Shown in pieces: positions 18,312 through 28,981 of a stretch of 64,000 bases of DNA. The position numbers and the translations under genes were made by a program. Position 1 is the stretch's first letter. Every line of letters begins with the position of its first letter. Location: the NCBI RefSeq assembly GCF_003634615.1, contig NZ_RBKX01000001.1, positions 1,612,001 to 1,676,000 of the forward strand. Direction: 5' to 3'. The DNA comes from Flavobacterium sp. 102 (GTDB lineage: Bacteria > Bacteroidota > Bacteroidia > Flavobacteriales > Flavobacteriaceae). Below the pieces are notes generated by a model, which had not been told where the DNA came from, did not search any database, and saw nothing but the letters and a program-made list of their open reading frames with translations.

Positions 18312-20351
18312 ATGAAAAACCGAATTATTTTCTCACTGCTTTTTGTCTTTGGAACAGCCTTTTCTATGATGGCCAGACAGGACAAATATGTTAAGCACAC
18401 TGTTGCCAAAGGAGAAACTATTACGTTAATCGCTCAAAAATATAAAGTTACTCCTTTTGATATTTATAAACTAAACCCGGATTCCCAAAACGGAATTGAA
18501 TTGAACAGCGTTTTATTAATTCCGCCATCTACAGCAGAAAATACAATCACTGCTCCAAAGCAAACGCAACCTAAAACCAATTCAAAACCAACCACACATT
18601 TGGTGCAACCTAAAGAAACGCTTTTTAGTGTTTCAAGAAAATATGGAGTTTCGGTTGACGCAATAAAAGAAGCCAATGCAGAGTTGTTGAAAGAAGGTTT
18701 GAAAATTGGGCAAACGATAAAAATTCCTTCTGGTGTTGTAAGTCAAGAGACTTATGCCAAACCGCTTACGGAAAAACCTATTGTGGCGCCAAAAGAGACA
18801 TCAAAACCTGTTGTAAAAAATGAACCAAAAGTAGAAACTCTAAAAGGAAATACTACTTATCATATAATCGAACCCAAGGAAACCAAATACGGTATTTCTA
18901 AAAAATACGGTATGACCATTCAAGAGTTGGAAAGACTAAATCCAGCAATTGTAAGTGATTTTCCTGTTGGTTTGAAATTAGTGGTTTCGGGAAATGTTCC
19001 GGCAACTGTTTCAAAACCTGTTGAATCGGCTGAACCAATCAAAGACCTGTCAAAAGAGGTTAATCCAAATTCAGGTAAAAAATATTTACAAGAATATGTA
19101 GTCAAGCCCAAAGAAACGATTCAAAGTATTGCAGCCGATTTTGGAATTACTGAAACCGAATTAATTCAGTTGAATCCTGAATTGAAAAAAGGAATAAAAT
19201 TAGGTATGATTTTACGCGTGCCCATGGGTCAAAAAATAAATATCCCCAAAAAGGAGCAAGGCAATTTGATGAAGAATTTAAATACTAATGCGAGAAAACA
19301 ACTCGCATTACTTTTGCCTTTTAATATTTCAAGAATCGAAAACGATACGGTAAATTCTACTCAAGCACGTTTGAAAAAAGATAAGTTTCTGAATTTAACC
19401 TTGGATTTTTATTCCGGTGCTTTGATGGCGATAGATTCCGCCAAAGTTTTAGGGATGAATGTCGATATCAAAATTTTAGATTCTCAAGAAACCAAAAGTA
19501 CTTCCAACGTAGCGAATTTGGTTCAACAAAATAATTTAGCCGGCATGGACGCCATTATCGGGCCATTTTATCAGTCTAATGTCGAGAAGTTAGCCGAATT
19601 GGTGGAGCCAACCAAAACACCTGTTATTTCTCCATTGTCGAAAGAAGTTGGCCAAAATTATTCCAATATGTATCAATCCATGCCGTCTTTAGAACAAATG
19701 CGTGGTTCGATTTTTGAGTTTATGAAAGCCAAAGGAGGCAATATTATTGCTGTGGTTGATGCTAAAAAAGGCAGTGTCAAACAATATATTCAGGAAATGC
19801 AAAGTGAGACAAAACTGGTTGGGTTAAGTGCAAAAGGTTCTTTTATTGCTGACAGTTTGAGAATTCATTTGCAGAAAGATAAAATGAATTATGTTTTATT
19901 GGCTTCTGAAAGTACAGGAATGATTTTGGCCACGACCAATGCGATGCTGGCTGCTCAAAAAGAATATCAAATGCAATTGGTCATCATGGAACCCAATGAA
20001 ACTTTGGATTTTGAAGAGATATCCTTAACGCGTTTGACCAAATTAAAATTGTTGTATCCATCGCTATCAAGACCAAACGAGACAGTTGAAGCCAATCAGT
20101 TTGATGCCAAATACAAGAAGGTCAATAAAATCATCCCTAATCAGTACGCTATTCGTGGTTTTGATGTAACATTTGATGTACTGTTGCGCTTGTCTCAAGA
20201 AAAAACTTTCGAAGAAACGGTTCAAACCGATGCTTCAGAGCAAATGGAAAATAAATTTGATTACAGCCAAAATGCTACTTACGGTTACTCCAATAACGGC
20301 ATCTACATTTTGTACTACGACACCGATTTAACCATCAAAGAAGCTTTATAA
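18312..20351 (+). CDS. Four-LysM protein fused to a periplasmic-binding-protein domain
   Basis: The 679-residue product begins with an export signal (MKNRIIFSLLFVFGTAFSMM). Four LysM peptidoglycan-binding modules follow, near residues 26-70, 94-140, 180-225 and 258-305, each with a YxVxxxET-type start and a LNPxxxxGIxxGxxLxVP-type end. From about residue 330 (KQLALLLPFNIS) to the end is a type I periplasmic-binding fold, like ligand domains of amino-acid transporters. The pattern suggests a peptidoglycan-anchored envelope sensor or assembly factor; ligand and role are unknown. It overlaps the next start by one base (TAATG). Confidence 0.85.
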   Translation: MKNRIIFSLLFVFGTAFSMMARQDKYVKHTVAKGETITLIAQKYKVTPFDIYKLNPDSQNGIELNSVLLIPPSTAENTITAPKQTQPKTNSKPTTHLVQPKETLFSVSRKYGVSVDAIKEANAELLKEGLKIGQTIKIPSGVVSQETYAKPLTEKPIVAPKETSKPVVKNEPKVETLKGNTTYHIIEPKETKYGISKKYGMTIQELERLNPAIVSDFPVGLKLVVSGNVPATVSKPVESAEPIKDLSKEVNPNSGKKYLQEYVVKPKETIQSIAADFGITETELIQLNPELKKGIKLGMILRVPMGQKINIPKKEQGNLMKNLNTNARKQLALLLPFNISRIENDTVNSTQARLKKDKFLNLTLDFYSGALMAIDSAKVLGMNVDIKILDSQETKSTSNVANLVQQNNLAGMDAIIGPFYQSNVEKLAELVEPTKTPVISPLSKEVGQNYSNMYQSMPSLEQMRGSIFEFMKAKGGNIIAVVDAKKGSVKQYIQEMQSETKLVGLSAKGSFIADSLRIHLQKDKMNYVLLASESTGMILATTNAMLAAQKEYQMQLVIMEPNETLDFEEISLTRLTKLKLLYPSLSRPNETVEANQFDAKYKKVNKIIPNQYAIRGFDVTFDVLLRLSQEKTFEETVQTDASEQMENKFDYSQNATYGYSNNGIYILYYDTDLTIKEAL

Positions 20352-20755
20352 TGCCAACCTCAAAAGTTACCTATTTAGGAGATTTAAGAACGTCTTCTAT
20401 TCATTTGCAATCCGGAAGCGAAATCATTTCTGATGCTCCATTAGACAACAATGGCAAAGGAGAAGCCTTTTCGCCAACGGATACTGTCGCCAATGGGTTT
20501 GCCACTTGCATGATGACGGTAATGGGCATCAAAGCGCGTGAAATGGGTATCGATTTTACAGGTTCAACGGCAGAAGTAACTAAGATTATGGCGGCTGATC
20601 CTAGACGTATCTCTGAAATTCATGTGACTTTTGAAATGAATATCGAAGCTGATGAAAAAACCAAAACCATTTTGGAAAGAACCGCATTAACTTGTCCGGT
20701 ACATTTCAGTTTGCATCCCGATATCAAAAGGGAAATTGTTTTTAATTGGAAGTAA
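20351..20755 (+). CDS. OsmC/Ohr-family peroxiredoxin-like protein
   Basis: OsmC-family proteins reduce organic hydroperoxides through two cysteines. The 134-residue product has the first Cys in NGFATCMMTVMGIKAREMG and the second in ERTALTCPVHFSLHPD, at the family spacing. No signal peptide, so cytoplasmic. The ATG overlaps the stop of the LysM gene, so the two are translationally coupled. The substrate is not known. Confidence 0.88.
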   Translation: MPTSKVTYLGDLRTSSIHLQSGSEIISDAPLDNNGKGEAFSPTDTVANGFATCMMTVMGIKAREMGIDFTGSTAEVTKIMAADPRRISEIHVTFEMNIEADEKTKTILERTALTCPVHFSLHPDIKREIVFNWK

Positions 20756-20757
20756 TT

Positions 20758-20994
20758 TTGAACGACCAACAAAAACTCCTCATCAAACTCGCGCACACCA
20801 AAATGCCGTTCGGCAAATATGAAGGTTACTATCTAATAGATTTGCCTGAGTATTACGTGGTTTGGTATTCCCAAAAAGGCTTCCCAAAAGGACAACTCGG
20901 TGAACAACTCCAACTCGTTTACGAACTCAAATTAAATGGTTTGGAAGAATTGGTACGGAATATCAAAAAGCAATATCCTAAGAAAGATTATTAA
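20758..20994 (+). CDS. Small DUF3820-type protein
   Basis: This protein of about 78 residues has the LAHTKMPFGKYEGYYLIDLP and YYVVWYSQKGFPKGQLGEQL signature of the DUF3820 family, whose function is not established. There is no ATG: the best start is a TTG at 20758, two bases after the osmC-like stop. A TTG at 20746 would overlap that gene by 10 nt. Third gene of a tightly packed unit with the LysM and OsmC genes. Confidence 0.8.
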   Translation: MNDQQKLLIKLAHTKMPFGKYEGYYLIDLPEYYVVWYSQKGFPKGQLGEQLQLVYELKLNGLEELVRNIKKQYPKKDY

Positions 20995-21011
20995 ATTCTC
21001 AGATTGTTTTT

Positions 21012-21043
21012 TCTAAAAATCTAACGATCTAACAATCTAACAA
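21012..21043. repeat. Four tandem 8-bp units before pyrG
   Basis: The spacer contains TCTAAAAA, TCTAACGA, TCTAACAA and TCTAACAA in direct tandem, 17 nt after the stop of the preceding gene. This looks like recent slippage or duplication. Confidence 0.6.
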
Positions 21044-21057
21044 TCGAATTATAATTG

Positions 21058-21065
21058 TATTTTTG
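21058..21065 (+). promoter_or_regulatory. -7 box of the pyrG promoter
   Basis: TATTTTTG fits TAnnTTTG. Transcription would start near 21069 and give a leader of about 37 nt with a T-run and then the CA-rich motif shared with carA. Confidence 0.6.
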
Positions 21066-21082
21066 CCTCGTTTTTTACAACA

Positions 21083-22722
<1,640 letters not shown>

Positions 22723-22726
22723 TGCT

Positions 22727-22754
22727 TATTGCTTAGAGCCTATTGCTTAAAGCT
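22727..22754. repeat. Tandem 14-bp duplication before yidC
   Basis: TATTGCTTAGAGCC (22727-22740) is followed directly by TATTGCTTAAAGCT (22741-22754). It starts 5 nt after the pyrG stop and fills most of the 45-nt spacer before yidC. Confidence 0.6.
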
Positions 22755-22767
22755 TAATTATATAAAA

Positions 22768-24663
22768 ATGGAACAAAAGAAATTTGATTTTAATTCGATT
22801 ATCGGCTTTGCTTTAATCTTCGTGATTATCCTTTGGATGATGTACAATAACAGACAAGATGAAGTAAAAGATCAGGACAAAGCCAAAACAGAAAAAGCAG
22901 CAGAAACTAAGGCGAAAGCAGAAACAACGAAAGAAGTTCCTCAAACCATAGCAGATACTTCGGTTGCCGATTCGGTTAAAATTCAAAAACTACAAGGAAC
23001 ACTAGGAAGCTTTGCTTACTCGGCTACTTTGCCTTCTGCTAAAGAAAACTTCACTACTATCGAGAATGAATTAATGGTATTGAAAGTTGCTAATAGAGGT
23101 GGTTATATTGCTGAAGCTACTTTAAAAAACTACAAAAAGTTCGATAAAAATTCGAAAGAACTGGTTGAATTAATCAAAAAAAACAATGCCAGTTTCAACT
23201 TGCAGTTGTTAACCAAAGACAACCGAGTGTTGAATACCAAAGATTTATTCTTTGAGCCAACTTTGACTACTGTTGACGGAAATCAAGTGCTTTCAATGAA
23301 ACTAAAGTCGAGTGCCAATGCCTATTTGGAATACAAATATGTGTTGAAACCAAAAGATTACATGCTTGATTTTGACATTCGTTCTCAAGGGTTGAATACT
23401 GCGCTGAATACTTCAAAACCAGCAGATTTCCAATGGGATATGAAAACCTACAGAAACGAGAAAAGTATAGCGTATGAGAATCGTTATGCCGAAATCGTAT
23501 TTGAGTATGAAGACGGAAAAGATGATTATGTAGGACAAGGAAAAGACAAAGAAGAAACACCTGAAAAGGTAACTTATATCGCTTACAAACAGCATTTCTT
23601 TACTTCGATTTTATTGACTAAAACACCTTTTGCATCGGCTAAATTGAAATCAAATGATTTGGTAAACGATGAAAATATTGATACTACTTTTACCAAAGAA
23701 TTCAAAACAACTTCTGCTTTAGCGTTTGCTAATGGCGAATTGGATTATAAAATGAATTGGTATTATGGTCCGTCGGATTATAAAATATTAAATGAGTATG
23801 ACAGAAACTTAGACGAAATTATCCCGTTAGGTTGGGGTATTTTCGGCTGGATAAACAAGTTTATTTTTGTGCCGTTATTCGGTTTCTTGGGTACGTTTAT
23901 GGGATTGGGAATTGCGATTATTGTATTTACAATCTTAATCAAAATAGCGATGTCGCCAATTACTTTTAAATCTTTCTTGTCGCAAGCCAAGATGAAAGTA
24001 TTGCGTCCCGAAATCATGGAAATTGGAGAAAAATTCAAAAAAGATCCAATGAAAAAGCAACAAGAAACGATGAAGTTGTACAACAAAGCCGGTGTAAATC
24101 CGATGGCTGGTTGTATTCCGGCATTGATTCAGATTCCGTTTATGTATGCTTCGTTCCAATTCTTCCCGTCAGCGATTGAGTTGAGACAAAAAGGATTCCT
24201 TTGGGCAGACGATTTATCTTCATTTGACGAAATCGTTAAATTACCTTTCTACATTCCGGTTTATGGTGATCACATCAGTTTGTTTCCAATCTTGGCGTCG
24301 ATAGCGATTTTCTTTTATATGAAAATGACTTCTGGTGACCAAATGATGGCACAACCACCACAAGACGGTATGCCTGACATGGGGAAAATTATGAAAATCA
24401 TGATTTATTTGTCGCCGGTAATGATGTTGTTGTTCTTCAATAATTACGGTTCAGGTTTGAGTTTGTATAACTTTATTTCTAACTTAATTACCATCGGAAT
24501 TATGTTGGTGATTAAAAAGTACTTTATCAACAGCGATAAAATTCATGCCCAAATTCAAGAGAATAAAACCAAGCCAAAAACGGAAGGTAAGTTCCAGAAA
24601 AAGATGCGTGAAATGATGGAACAAGCTGAAGAGCAAAAAAAGCTTCAAAACAAAAAGAAATAA
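22768..24663 (+). CDS. yidC: Membrane protein insertase YidC
   Basis: YidC inserts and folds inner-membrane proteins, alone or with SecYEG. From the ATG at 22768 the product is 631 residues starting MEQKKFDFNSIIGFALIFVI; an upstream in-frame start at 22729 lies in repetitive spacer sequence and is rejected. There is one N-terminal membrane segment, a large periplasmic beta-domain (about 70-350), then the conserved membrane core with KIAMSPITFKSFLSQAKM and NPMAGCIPALIQIPFMYASF, and a basic C-terminal tail. Terminated just downstream. Confidence 0.98.
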   Translation: MEQKKFDFNSIIGFALIFVIILWMMYNNRQDEVKDQDKAKTEKAAETKAKAETTKEVPQTIADTSVADSVKIQKLQGTLGSFAYSATLPSAKENFTTIENELMVLKVANRGGYIAEATLKNYKKFDKNSKELVELIKKNNASFNLQLLTKDNRVLNTKDLFFEPTLTTVDGNQVLSMKLKSSANAYLEYKYVLKPKDYMLDFDIRSQGLNTALNTSKPADFQWDMKTYRNEKSIAYENRYAEIVFEYEDGKDDYVGQGKDKEETPEKVTYIAYKQHFFTSILLTKTPFASAKLKSNDLVNDENIDTTFTKEFKTTSALAFANGELDYKMNWYYGPSDYKILNEYDRNLDEIIPLGWGIFGWINKFIFVPLFGFLGTFMGLGIAIIVFTILIKIAMSPITFKSFLSQAKMKVLRPEIMEIGEKFKKDPMKKQQETMKLYNKAGVNPMAGCIPALIQIPFMYASFQFFPSAIELRQKGFLWADDLSSFDEIVKLPFYIPVYGDHISLFPILASIAIFFYMKMTSGDQMMAQPPQDGMPDMGKIMKIMIYLSPVMMLLFFNNYGSGLSLYNFISNLITIGIMLVIKKYFINSDKIHAQIQENKTKPKTEGKFQKKMREMMEQAEEQKKLQNKKK

Positions 24664-24683
24664 TTTCCGAAATATAAATTTTC

Positions 24684-24724
24684 AAAACTCTGTTTAAAAA
24701 TATATCTTTAAACAGAGTTTTTTT
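24684..24724 (+). terminator. Terminator of yidC
   Basis: AAAACTCTGTTTAAA (24684-24698) pairs with TTTAAACAGAGTTTT (24707-24721), continuing into a T-run. A 15-bp stem makes it strong. Confidence 0.92.
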
Positions 24725-24735
24725 ATTTTACAGCT

Positions 24736-25536
24736 ATGAAAGTGCTAATCATCGGTTTTGGCAACATGGGGAAAACCTATGCCAACAGTTTTATCAGTTC
24801 GAGATTTATCAAGCCGGAAGACATTTTTGCTCTGGTCAGAAATGATAATTTTTCAGGAAAAGAGAACGGAATCCCGAAAGGCAATTTTTCGACTACAGCG
24901 GCTAATGAAATAGGCGATTTTGACATCGTTATTTTAGCCGTAAAACCACAAGATTTTGGTCATTTGGCGCAAGCTGTAAAACCCTTTTTGAAGAATTCGC
25001 AAATCATTTTTTCGGTCATGGCCGGAATTACTTTGGCAACTATAGAAAAGCAATTGTCTTGTTCCAAGATTGTGCGTTCGATGCCCAATATTCCAACACA
25101 AATCGGAATGGGAATGACGGTTTTTACAGCTTCTGCCAATGTAGATAGAAAGGAACTTTTTATTATTCAAAACCTAATCAACACCACCGGGAAATCGGTT
25201 TATGTAGAGAACGAAAAACTCATTGATGCCGCGACAGCCATTTCAGGTAGCGGACCGGCTTATGTCTTCTATTTCATGCAATCCATGATAAAAGCTGCGG
25301 TTGATTTAGGGTTTAATGAATCGGAAGCGGAATTGCTAGTCAATCAAACTTTTATGGGTTCGGTGGCGATTCAGAACAGCTATTCTTTATCCAACCAAGA
25401 ATGGATTGCGAAAGTCGCTTCCAAAGGCGGAACTACTGAAAGTGCGCTACGCGTTTTTGAAAAAGGAAGTTTAGAAAACACGATTGTTGAAGCGGTTAAA
25501 GCAGCGAACGACAGAGCATTAGAATTAGGTTCATAA
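24736..25536 (+). CDS. proC: Pyrroline-5-carboxylate reductase
   Basis: ProC makes proline from pyrroline-5-carboxylate with NAD(P)H. The 266-residue product has the Rossmann motif GFGNMG at residues 7-12, ILAVKPQDF, VRSMPNIPTQIGMGMT and the family signature AISGSGPAYVFYFMQSM followed by ASKGGTTESALRVFEKG. Length is normal. It starts 12 nt after the yidC terminator, so it must have its own promoter, which I could not place. Confidence 0.97.
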   Translation: MKVLIIGFGNMGKTYANSFISSRFIKPEDIFALVRNDNFSGKENGIPKGNFSTTAANEIGDFDIVILAVKPQDFGHLAQAVKPFLKNSQIIFSVMAGITLATIEKQLSCSKIVRSMPNIPTQIGMGMTVFTASANVDRKELFIIQNLINTTGKSVYVENEKLIDAATAISGSGPAYVFYFMQSMIKAAVDLGFNESEAELLVNQTFMGSVAIQNSYSLSNQEWIAKVASKGGTTESALRVFEKGSLENTIVEAVKAANDRALELGS

Positions 25537-25568
25537 AAAAAGCGCAACTCATTAAAGTTGCGCCTTCA
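25535..25568. terminator. Shared terminator between proC and the fasciclin gene
   Basis: GCGCAACT (25542-25549) pairs with AGTTGCGC (25556-25563). On the minus strand the stem is followed by a run of seven T, so it is strongest for the fasciclin gene. On the plus strand the T content is weaker. Confidence 0.8.
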
Positions 25569-25588
25569 TTTTCATAACAATTTTATTA

Positions 25589-26575
25589 TTATAGAGCAGG
25601 TTGTAAAACTCTGTTTACACCGTGAATTACACCATTAGAAGCTTGAATATCTGCTTGAAATACTCTCGATAAATTATTTGCAGTATCACGAATATCTACT
25701 GTGTTAGTTCCTAGAATAACAGTTGTGTTTTGAACAGGATTTGTAAACATTGGAACAACTTGATTATTTGTCAGTTGAGTTGAACGCACATTTCCAGCGG
25801 TAGTGACGTGGTACTGTAATACTTTAGTAACTTGAGCAGCAGTTGCACCATTAGCAAAACCACCTGTGCCCAATGCTGTTGTAAATGCAGCATTATTTGG
25901 AGCAAAAAGAGTAGCAGGAGCTGACGCAGTAAGTCCTGATAAAGCGGTCAAGACAGCAGCTTGGTCAACACTTGTTACCACTGTTTGCAAAGTTTCAAAT
26001 TCAGGGTTATCAACCACGTGGTCAACCAAAGTAGGAATTTGAATTACTCTATTTACAATATGGATAACACCATTACTGGCATCAACATCGGCAGTAGTTA
26101 CAACAGCACCCTTGCTGTCAATACCACCATTCAATGTCACAAATGCCCCTGATTTTTGAACAAACATGCTAATTCTAGGTGAATTTGTTGCAGAGCTAAA
26201 TGGAGAAAGAGTAGTGACGTAAGTTGAAGCTGGAATTGCTGAGCTCAGAATTTCTGAATCGATAACGTGATTTAATAAAATACTTCTCAATACATTTACG
26301 TCAACATTATTAACATTCACGTTTGCACCAAGTGAGGCAAAAAATGTAGTGAATGCGCTATTTGTTGGAGCAAATACAGTAAACTGTCCGGCTCCGTCCA
26401 GAGTTGATGTCAATCCAGTACGATTTAGTGCCGTTACTAATGTTGAGAAATCGGGATTAGCCGTTGCAATTTCTGCAATAGTTTGAGGTTGGTTTGAATT
26501 GTTGTCGTCATCACTACAAGACAACATTGTTAATGCAATACATGCAATAGACATTTTTTTGATTAGATTTTTCAT
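25589..26575 (-). CDS. Lipoprotein with two fasciclin (FAS1) domains
   Basis: The 328-residue product starts at the ATG at 26573-26575 (MKNLIKKMSIACIALTMLSC); an upstream start at 26614 adds 13 residues and spoils the lipoprotein signal. The lipobox is LTMLSC, with Cys20 as the lipid site, followed by SDDDNNSN. Two FAS1 domains follow (about 40-180 and 185-328). Each has the FAPTNSAFTTF-like H1 segment (FAPNNAAFTTALG in the second) and an ASNGVIHxVNRVxQ-type end. FAS1 domains mediate adhesion. Partner unknown. Single-gene unit. Confidence 0.93.
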   Translation of the reverse strand: MKNLIKKMSIACIALTMLSCSDDDNNSNQPQTIAEIATANPDFSTLVTALNRTGLTSTLDGAGQFTVFAPTNSAFTTFFASLGANVNVNNVDVNVLRSILLNHVIDSEILSSAIPASTYVTTLSPFSSATNSPRISMFVQKSGAFVTLNGGIDSKGAVVTTADVDASNGVIHIVNRVIQIPTLVDHVVDNPEFETLQTVVTSVDQAAVLTALSGLTASAPATLFAPNNAAFTTALGTGGFANGATAAQVTKVLQYHVTTAGNVRSTQLTNNQVVPMFTNPVQNTTVILGTNTVDIRDTANNLSRVFQADIQASNGVIHGVNRVLQPAL

Positions 26576-26883
26576 GGTTATTTTGTTTAATGTTTCAGCT
26601 AAATTATGAAACATTGTTTAACAAAAAACGAAGAAGAATAAACAAAATAACAATTTATAAATACTTTAACAGTTTTGTTTAAGGTAGTTAAATGTCGATA
26701 TTACAGTTGTTTATAAATAGAGTAAGTAGTTTTGTAGTTCATTGCTATCTGATTAACTTCAAAAAGTTAAACAGAAATAACGCTATGTTTTAAAATATTT
26801 TTAACAATCAGCGGATACTAAAAAAATATATTCTCCGTTTATATAATAACTTTAAATTTGTGGCTCTTATTTAATACCAATCA
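26576..26883. other. Divergent intergenic region
   Basis: This 308-nt AT-rich stretch lies between the fasciclin gene and the MORN-like gene. Apart from the plus-strand -7 box at 26853-26860 I see no gene, RNA or clear repeat; the fasciclin promoter must lie here but no exact minus-strand TAnnTTTG match was found. Confidence 0.6.
26853..26860 (+). promoter_or_regulatory. -7 box before the MORN-like gene
   Basis: TAAATTTG fits TAnnTTTG and lies 35 nt before the preferred ATG at 26896. Confidence 0.55.
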
Positions 26884-26895
26884 ATGACATTTCTT

Positions 26896-27603
26896 ATGAA
26901 GTATATTTTCCTTTTTTTATTACAAACAGTTGTTCTTTTTGCACAAGATTTTAACAGATTAGACGAAAACGGTAAGAAGCATGGCGTGTGGAAAGGCATT
27001 TTTGAAGAGTCAAAACGACCACGATATGAAGGTACTTTTGAACATGGTAAAGAAATTGGGTTGTTTAAATTTTTTGATGATACTAAAGCAGGAACTGTTA
27101 TAGCTACAAGAGATTTCAATGTAAAAGATAATTCTTGTTATACCATTTTTTACAATCAAAAAGGAAGTAAGGTTAGTGAAGGAAAGGTTGTCAATAAAAA
27201 GTTTGAAGGTGAGTGGAAATATTACCATTTTGATTCTCCTCAAATAATGACTTTAGAATTTTATGCAAATGGTAAATTGAATGGTGTTAGAAAAGTATAC
27301 TACAAGAGCGGGCAAATTGCTGAAGAAACTACCTATAAAAATGGTGTCAAAGAAGGATTGTATAAAAGCTATGCCGAAAACAGTGTCATAATTGAAGAAA
27401 GCAATTATAAAAATGATCAATTGGATGGTTTGGCCGTTTACAAAGATGCGACTAATAAAATAACCGGTCAAGGCTCTTTCAAAAACGGAAAAAAAGTAGG
27501 TGTATGGAAAGTCCTTGAAAAAGGAAAGGTGAAAGAGGTTAACATGAACTACGAAAACAAAAATTTCAAAAGACCCAAAATGCCTAAACAACCGACTGAA
27601 TAA
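26896..27603 (+). CDS. Exported MORN-like repeat protein (YwqK-type)
   Basis: The product (235 residues from the ATG at 26896; 239 from 26884) has a signal peptide (MKYIFLFLLQTVVLFAQ). It then has about eight degenerate 22-25-residue beta-hairpin repeats of the type DENGKKHGVWKG, YYKSGQIAEETTYKNGVKEG and FKNGKKVGVWKV. Databases often call such proteins YwqK-family antitoxins, but no toxin gene is adjacent and the export signal argues against that role. It probably acts in the periplasm or outer membrane; function unknown. Confidence 0.85.
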   Translation: MKYIFLFLLQTVVLFAQDFNRLDENGKKHGVWKGIFEESKRPRYEGTFEHGKEIGLFKFFDDTKAGTVIATRDFNVKDNSCYTIFYNQKGSKVSEGKVVNKKFEGEWKYYHFDSPQIMTLEFYANGKLNGVRKVYYKSGQIAEETTYKNGVKEGLYKSYAENSVIIEESNYKNDQLDGLAVYKDATNKITGQGSFKNGKKVGVWKVLEKGKVKEVNMNYENKNFKRPKMPKQPTE

Positions 27604-27612
27604 ATCATTGGT

Positions 27613-27631
27613 CTTATCCCAAGGAGATAAG
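27613..27631 (+). terminator. Weak terminator after the MORN-like gene
   Basis: CTTATC (27613-27618) pairs with GATAAG (27626-27631), followed by only four T. Short, so uncertain. Confidence 0.35.
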
Positions 27632-27693
27632 TTTTGATTACCACTTCATTGTTTTAACTGATGTCTGAACGTGAAATTATTCGGATTTTGAGT

Positions 27694-27701
27694 TAACTTT
27701 G
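27694..27701 (+). promoter_or_regulatory. -7 box of the mnmA promoter
   Basis: TAACTTTG fits TAnnTTTG. Transcription would start near 27705, giving a leader of about 63 nt with a hairpin at its 5' end. Confidence 0.55.
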
Positions 27702-27713
27702 CAACACCCGAAT

Positions 27714-27730
27714 CTCGTCCTAAAGACGAG
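27714..27730 (+). promoter_or_regulatory. 5' leader hairpin of mnmA
   Basis: CTCGTC (27714-27719) pairs with GACGAG (27725-27730) around a CTAAA loop. It lies about 10 nt after the predicted transcription start and has no T-run, so it may stabilise the mRNA 5' end. Confidence 0.4.
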
Positions 27731-27767
27731 AAGAACGGAACGAAGTTAAAATTTTCGCTGCTATAAA

Positions 27768-28955
27768 ATGAAAAGAGTTGTTGTCGGTCTTTCCGGAGGT
27801 GTTGATTCCAGTGTTGCTGCTTATTTGTTAAAAGAACAAGGCTATGAAGTCATTGGGCTTTTTATGAAGAATTGGCATGACGATTCGGTTACCATTTCCA
27901 ATGAATGTCCATGGCTAGAAGACAGTAACGACGCACTACTCGTAGCTGAAAAATTGGGAATTCCTTTCCAAACAGTTGATTTAAGCGAACAATACAAAGA
28001 AAAAATCGTGGACTATATGTTCAACGAATACGAACAAGGACGCACGCCAAATCCGGATGTATTGTGCAATCGCGAAATTAAGTTTGATGTTTTTATGAAA
28101 ATCGCTTTAAGTTTGGGAGCCGATTATGTCGCAACCGGACATTACTGTCGAAAAGGAACCATCGAAAAAGATGGAAAAGAAATTTTTCAATTGTTAGCCG
28201 GAAAGGATGGTAATAAAGACCAATCTTATTTTTTGTGTCAATTATCACAAGAACAATTGTCAAAATCTTTATTTCCCATAGGTGAATTAACCAAACCGGA
28301 AGTTCGTGAAATTGCTCTTCAACTGGATTTAGTTACCGCAGAAAAGAAAGATTCTCAAGGTCTTTGCTTTATCGGTAAAGTTCGTTTGCCCGAATTTTTG
28401 CAACAACAATTACAACCCAAAGAAGGATTTATTTATGAAATCACCGCTGGTGATGAAATTTATAATCAAGAAATACCAACTTTCCATTCGTTAGAAGAAC
28501 AATTGGCTTTTGAAGCCAAAGGGATTTCTTATACTTCCGATAGCGGAAAAGTAGTAGGCAAACACCAAGGGGCTCATTATTTTACCATCGGACAAAGAAA
28601 AGGACTAAACGTGGGCGGAACCAAAGAAGCGCTTTTTATCATCTCCACTGATGTAAAAACCAATGCTATTTATACCGGTCAAGGTGTAAATCATCCCGGT
28701 TTGTTTAAAAAGACATTACGAGTTCAACCTGCCGAAATTCATTGGATTCGAGAAGATTTGGCTTTAAAAAATGGAGAAACCATGGAAGTAATGGCGCGTA
28801 TTCGTTATCGTCAACCTTTGCAAAAAGCTACTTTGTACCAATTTGAAAGTGGTTTGTATGTTTCTTTTGACGAACCACAATCGGCTATTACTGAAGGACA
28901 GTTTGTTGCGTGGAATATTGGCGATGAATTAGTGGGTTCAGGAGTTATTTCATAA
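27768..28955 (+). CDS. mnmA: tRNA-specific 2-thiouridylase MnmA
   Basis: MnmA thiolates U34 of tRNAs for Lys, Glu and Gln, using ATP and sulfur from a relay. The 395-residue product has the PP-loop SGGVDS at residues 9-14, the first catalytic Cys in [15 protein letters not shown] and the second in [17 protein letters not shown], plus the [12 protein letters not shown] motif of the central domain. It lies 26 nt before the S8 protease gene, so the two may share a transcript. Confidence 0.97.
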   Translation: MKRVVVGLSGGVDSSVAAYLLKEQGYEVIGLFMKNWHDDSVTISNECPWLEDSNDALLVAEKLGIPFQTVDLSEQYKEKIVDYMFNEYEQGRTPNPDVLCNREIKFDVFMKIALSLGADYVATGHYCRKGTIEKDGKEIFQLLAGKDGNKDQSYFLCQLSQEQLSKSLFPIGELTKPEVREIALQLDLVTAEKKDSQGLCFIGKVRLPEFLQQQLQPKEGFIYEITAGDEIYNQEIPTFHSLEEQLAFEAKGISYTSDSGKVVGKHQGAHYFTIGQRKGLNVGGTKEALFIISTDVKTNAIYTGQGVNHPGLFKKTLRVQPAEIHWIREDLALKNGETMEVMARIRYRQPLQKATLYQFESGLYVSFDEPQSAITEGQFVAWNIGDELVGSGVIS

Positions 28956-28981
28956 ATTAGCACATCACAAAAGTAAAGGCG

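Noticed and set aside
26896..27603. Type II toxin-antitoxin module
   Set aside because: The YwqK-type label alone suggests it, but there is no toxin gene beside it and the protein has an export signal.
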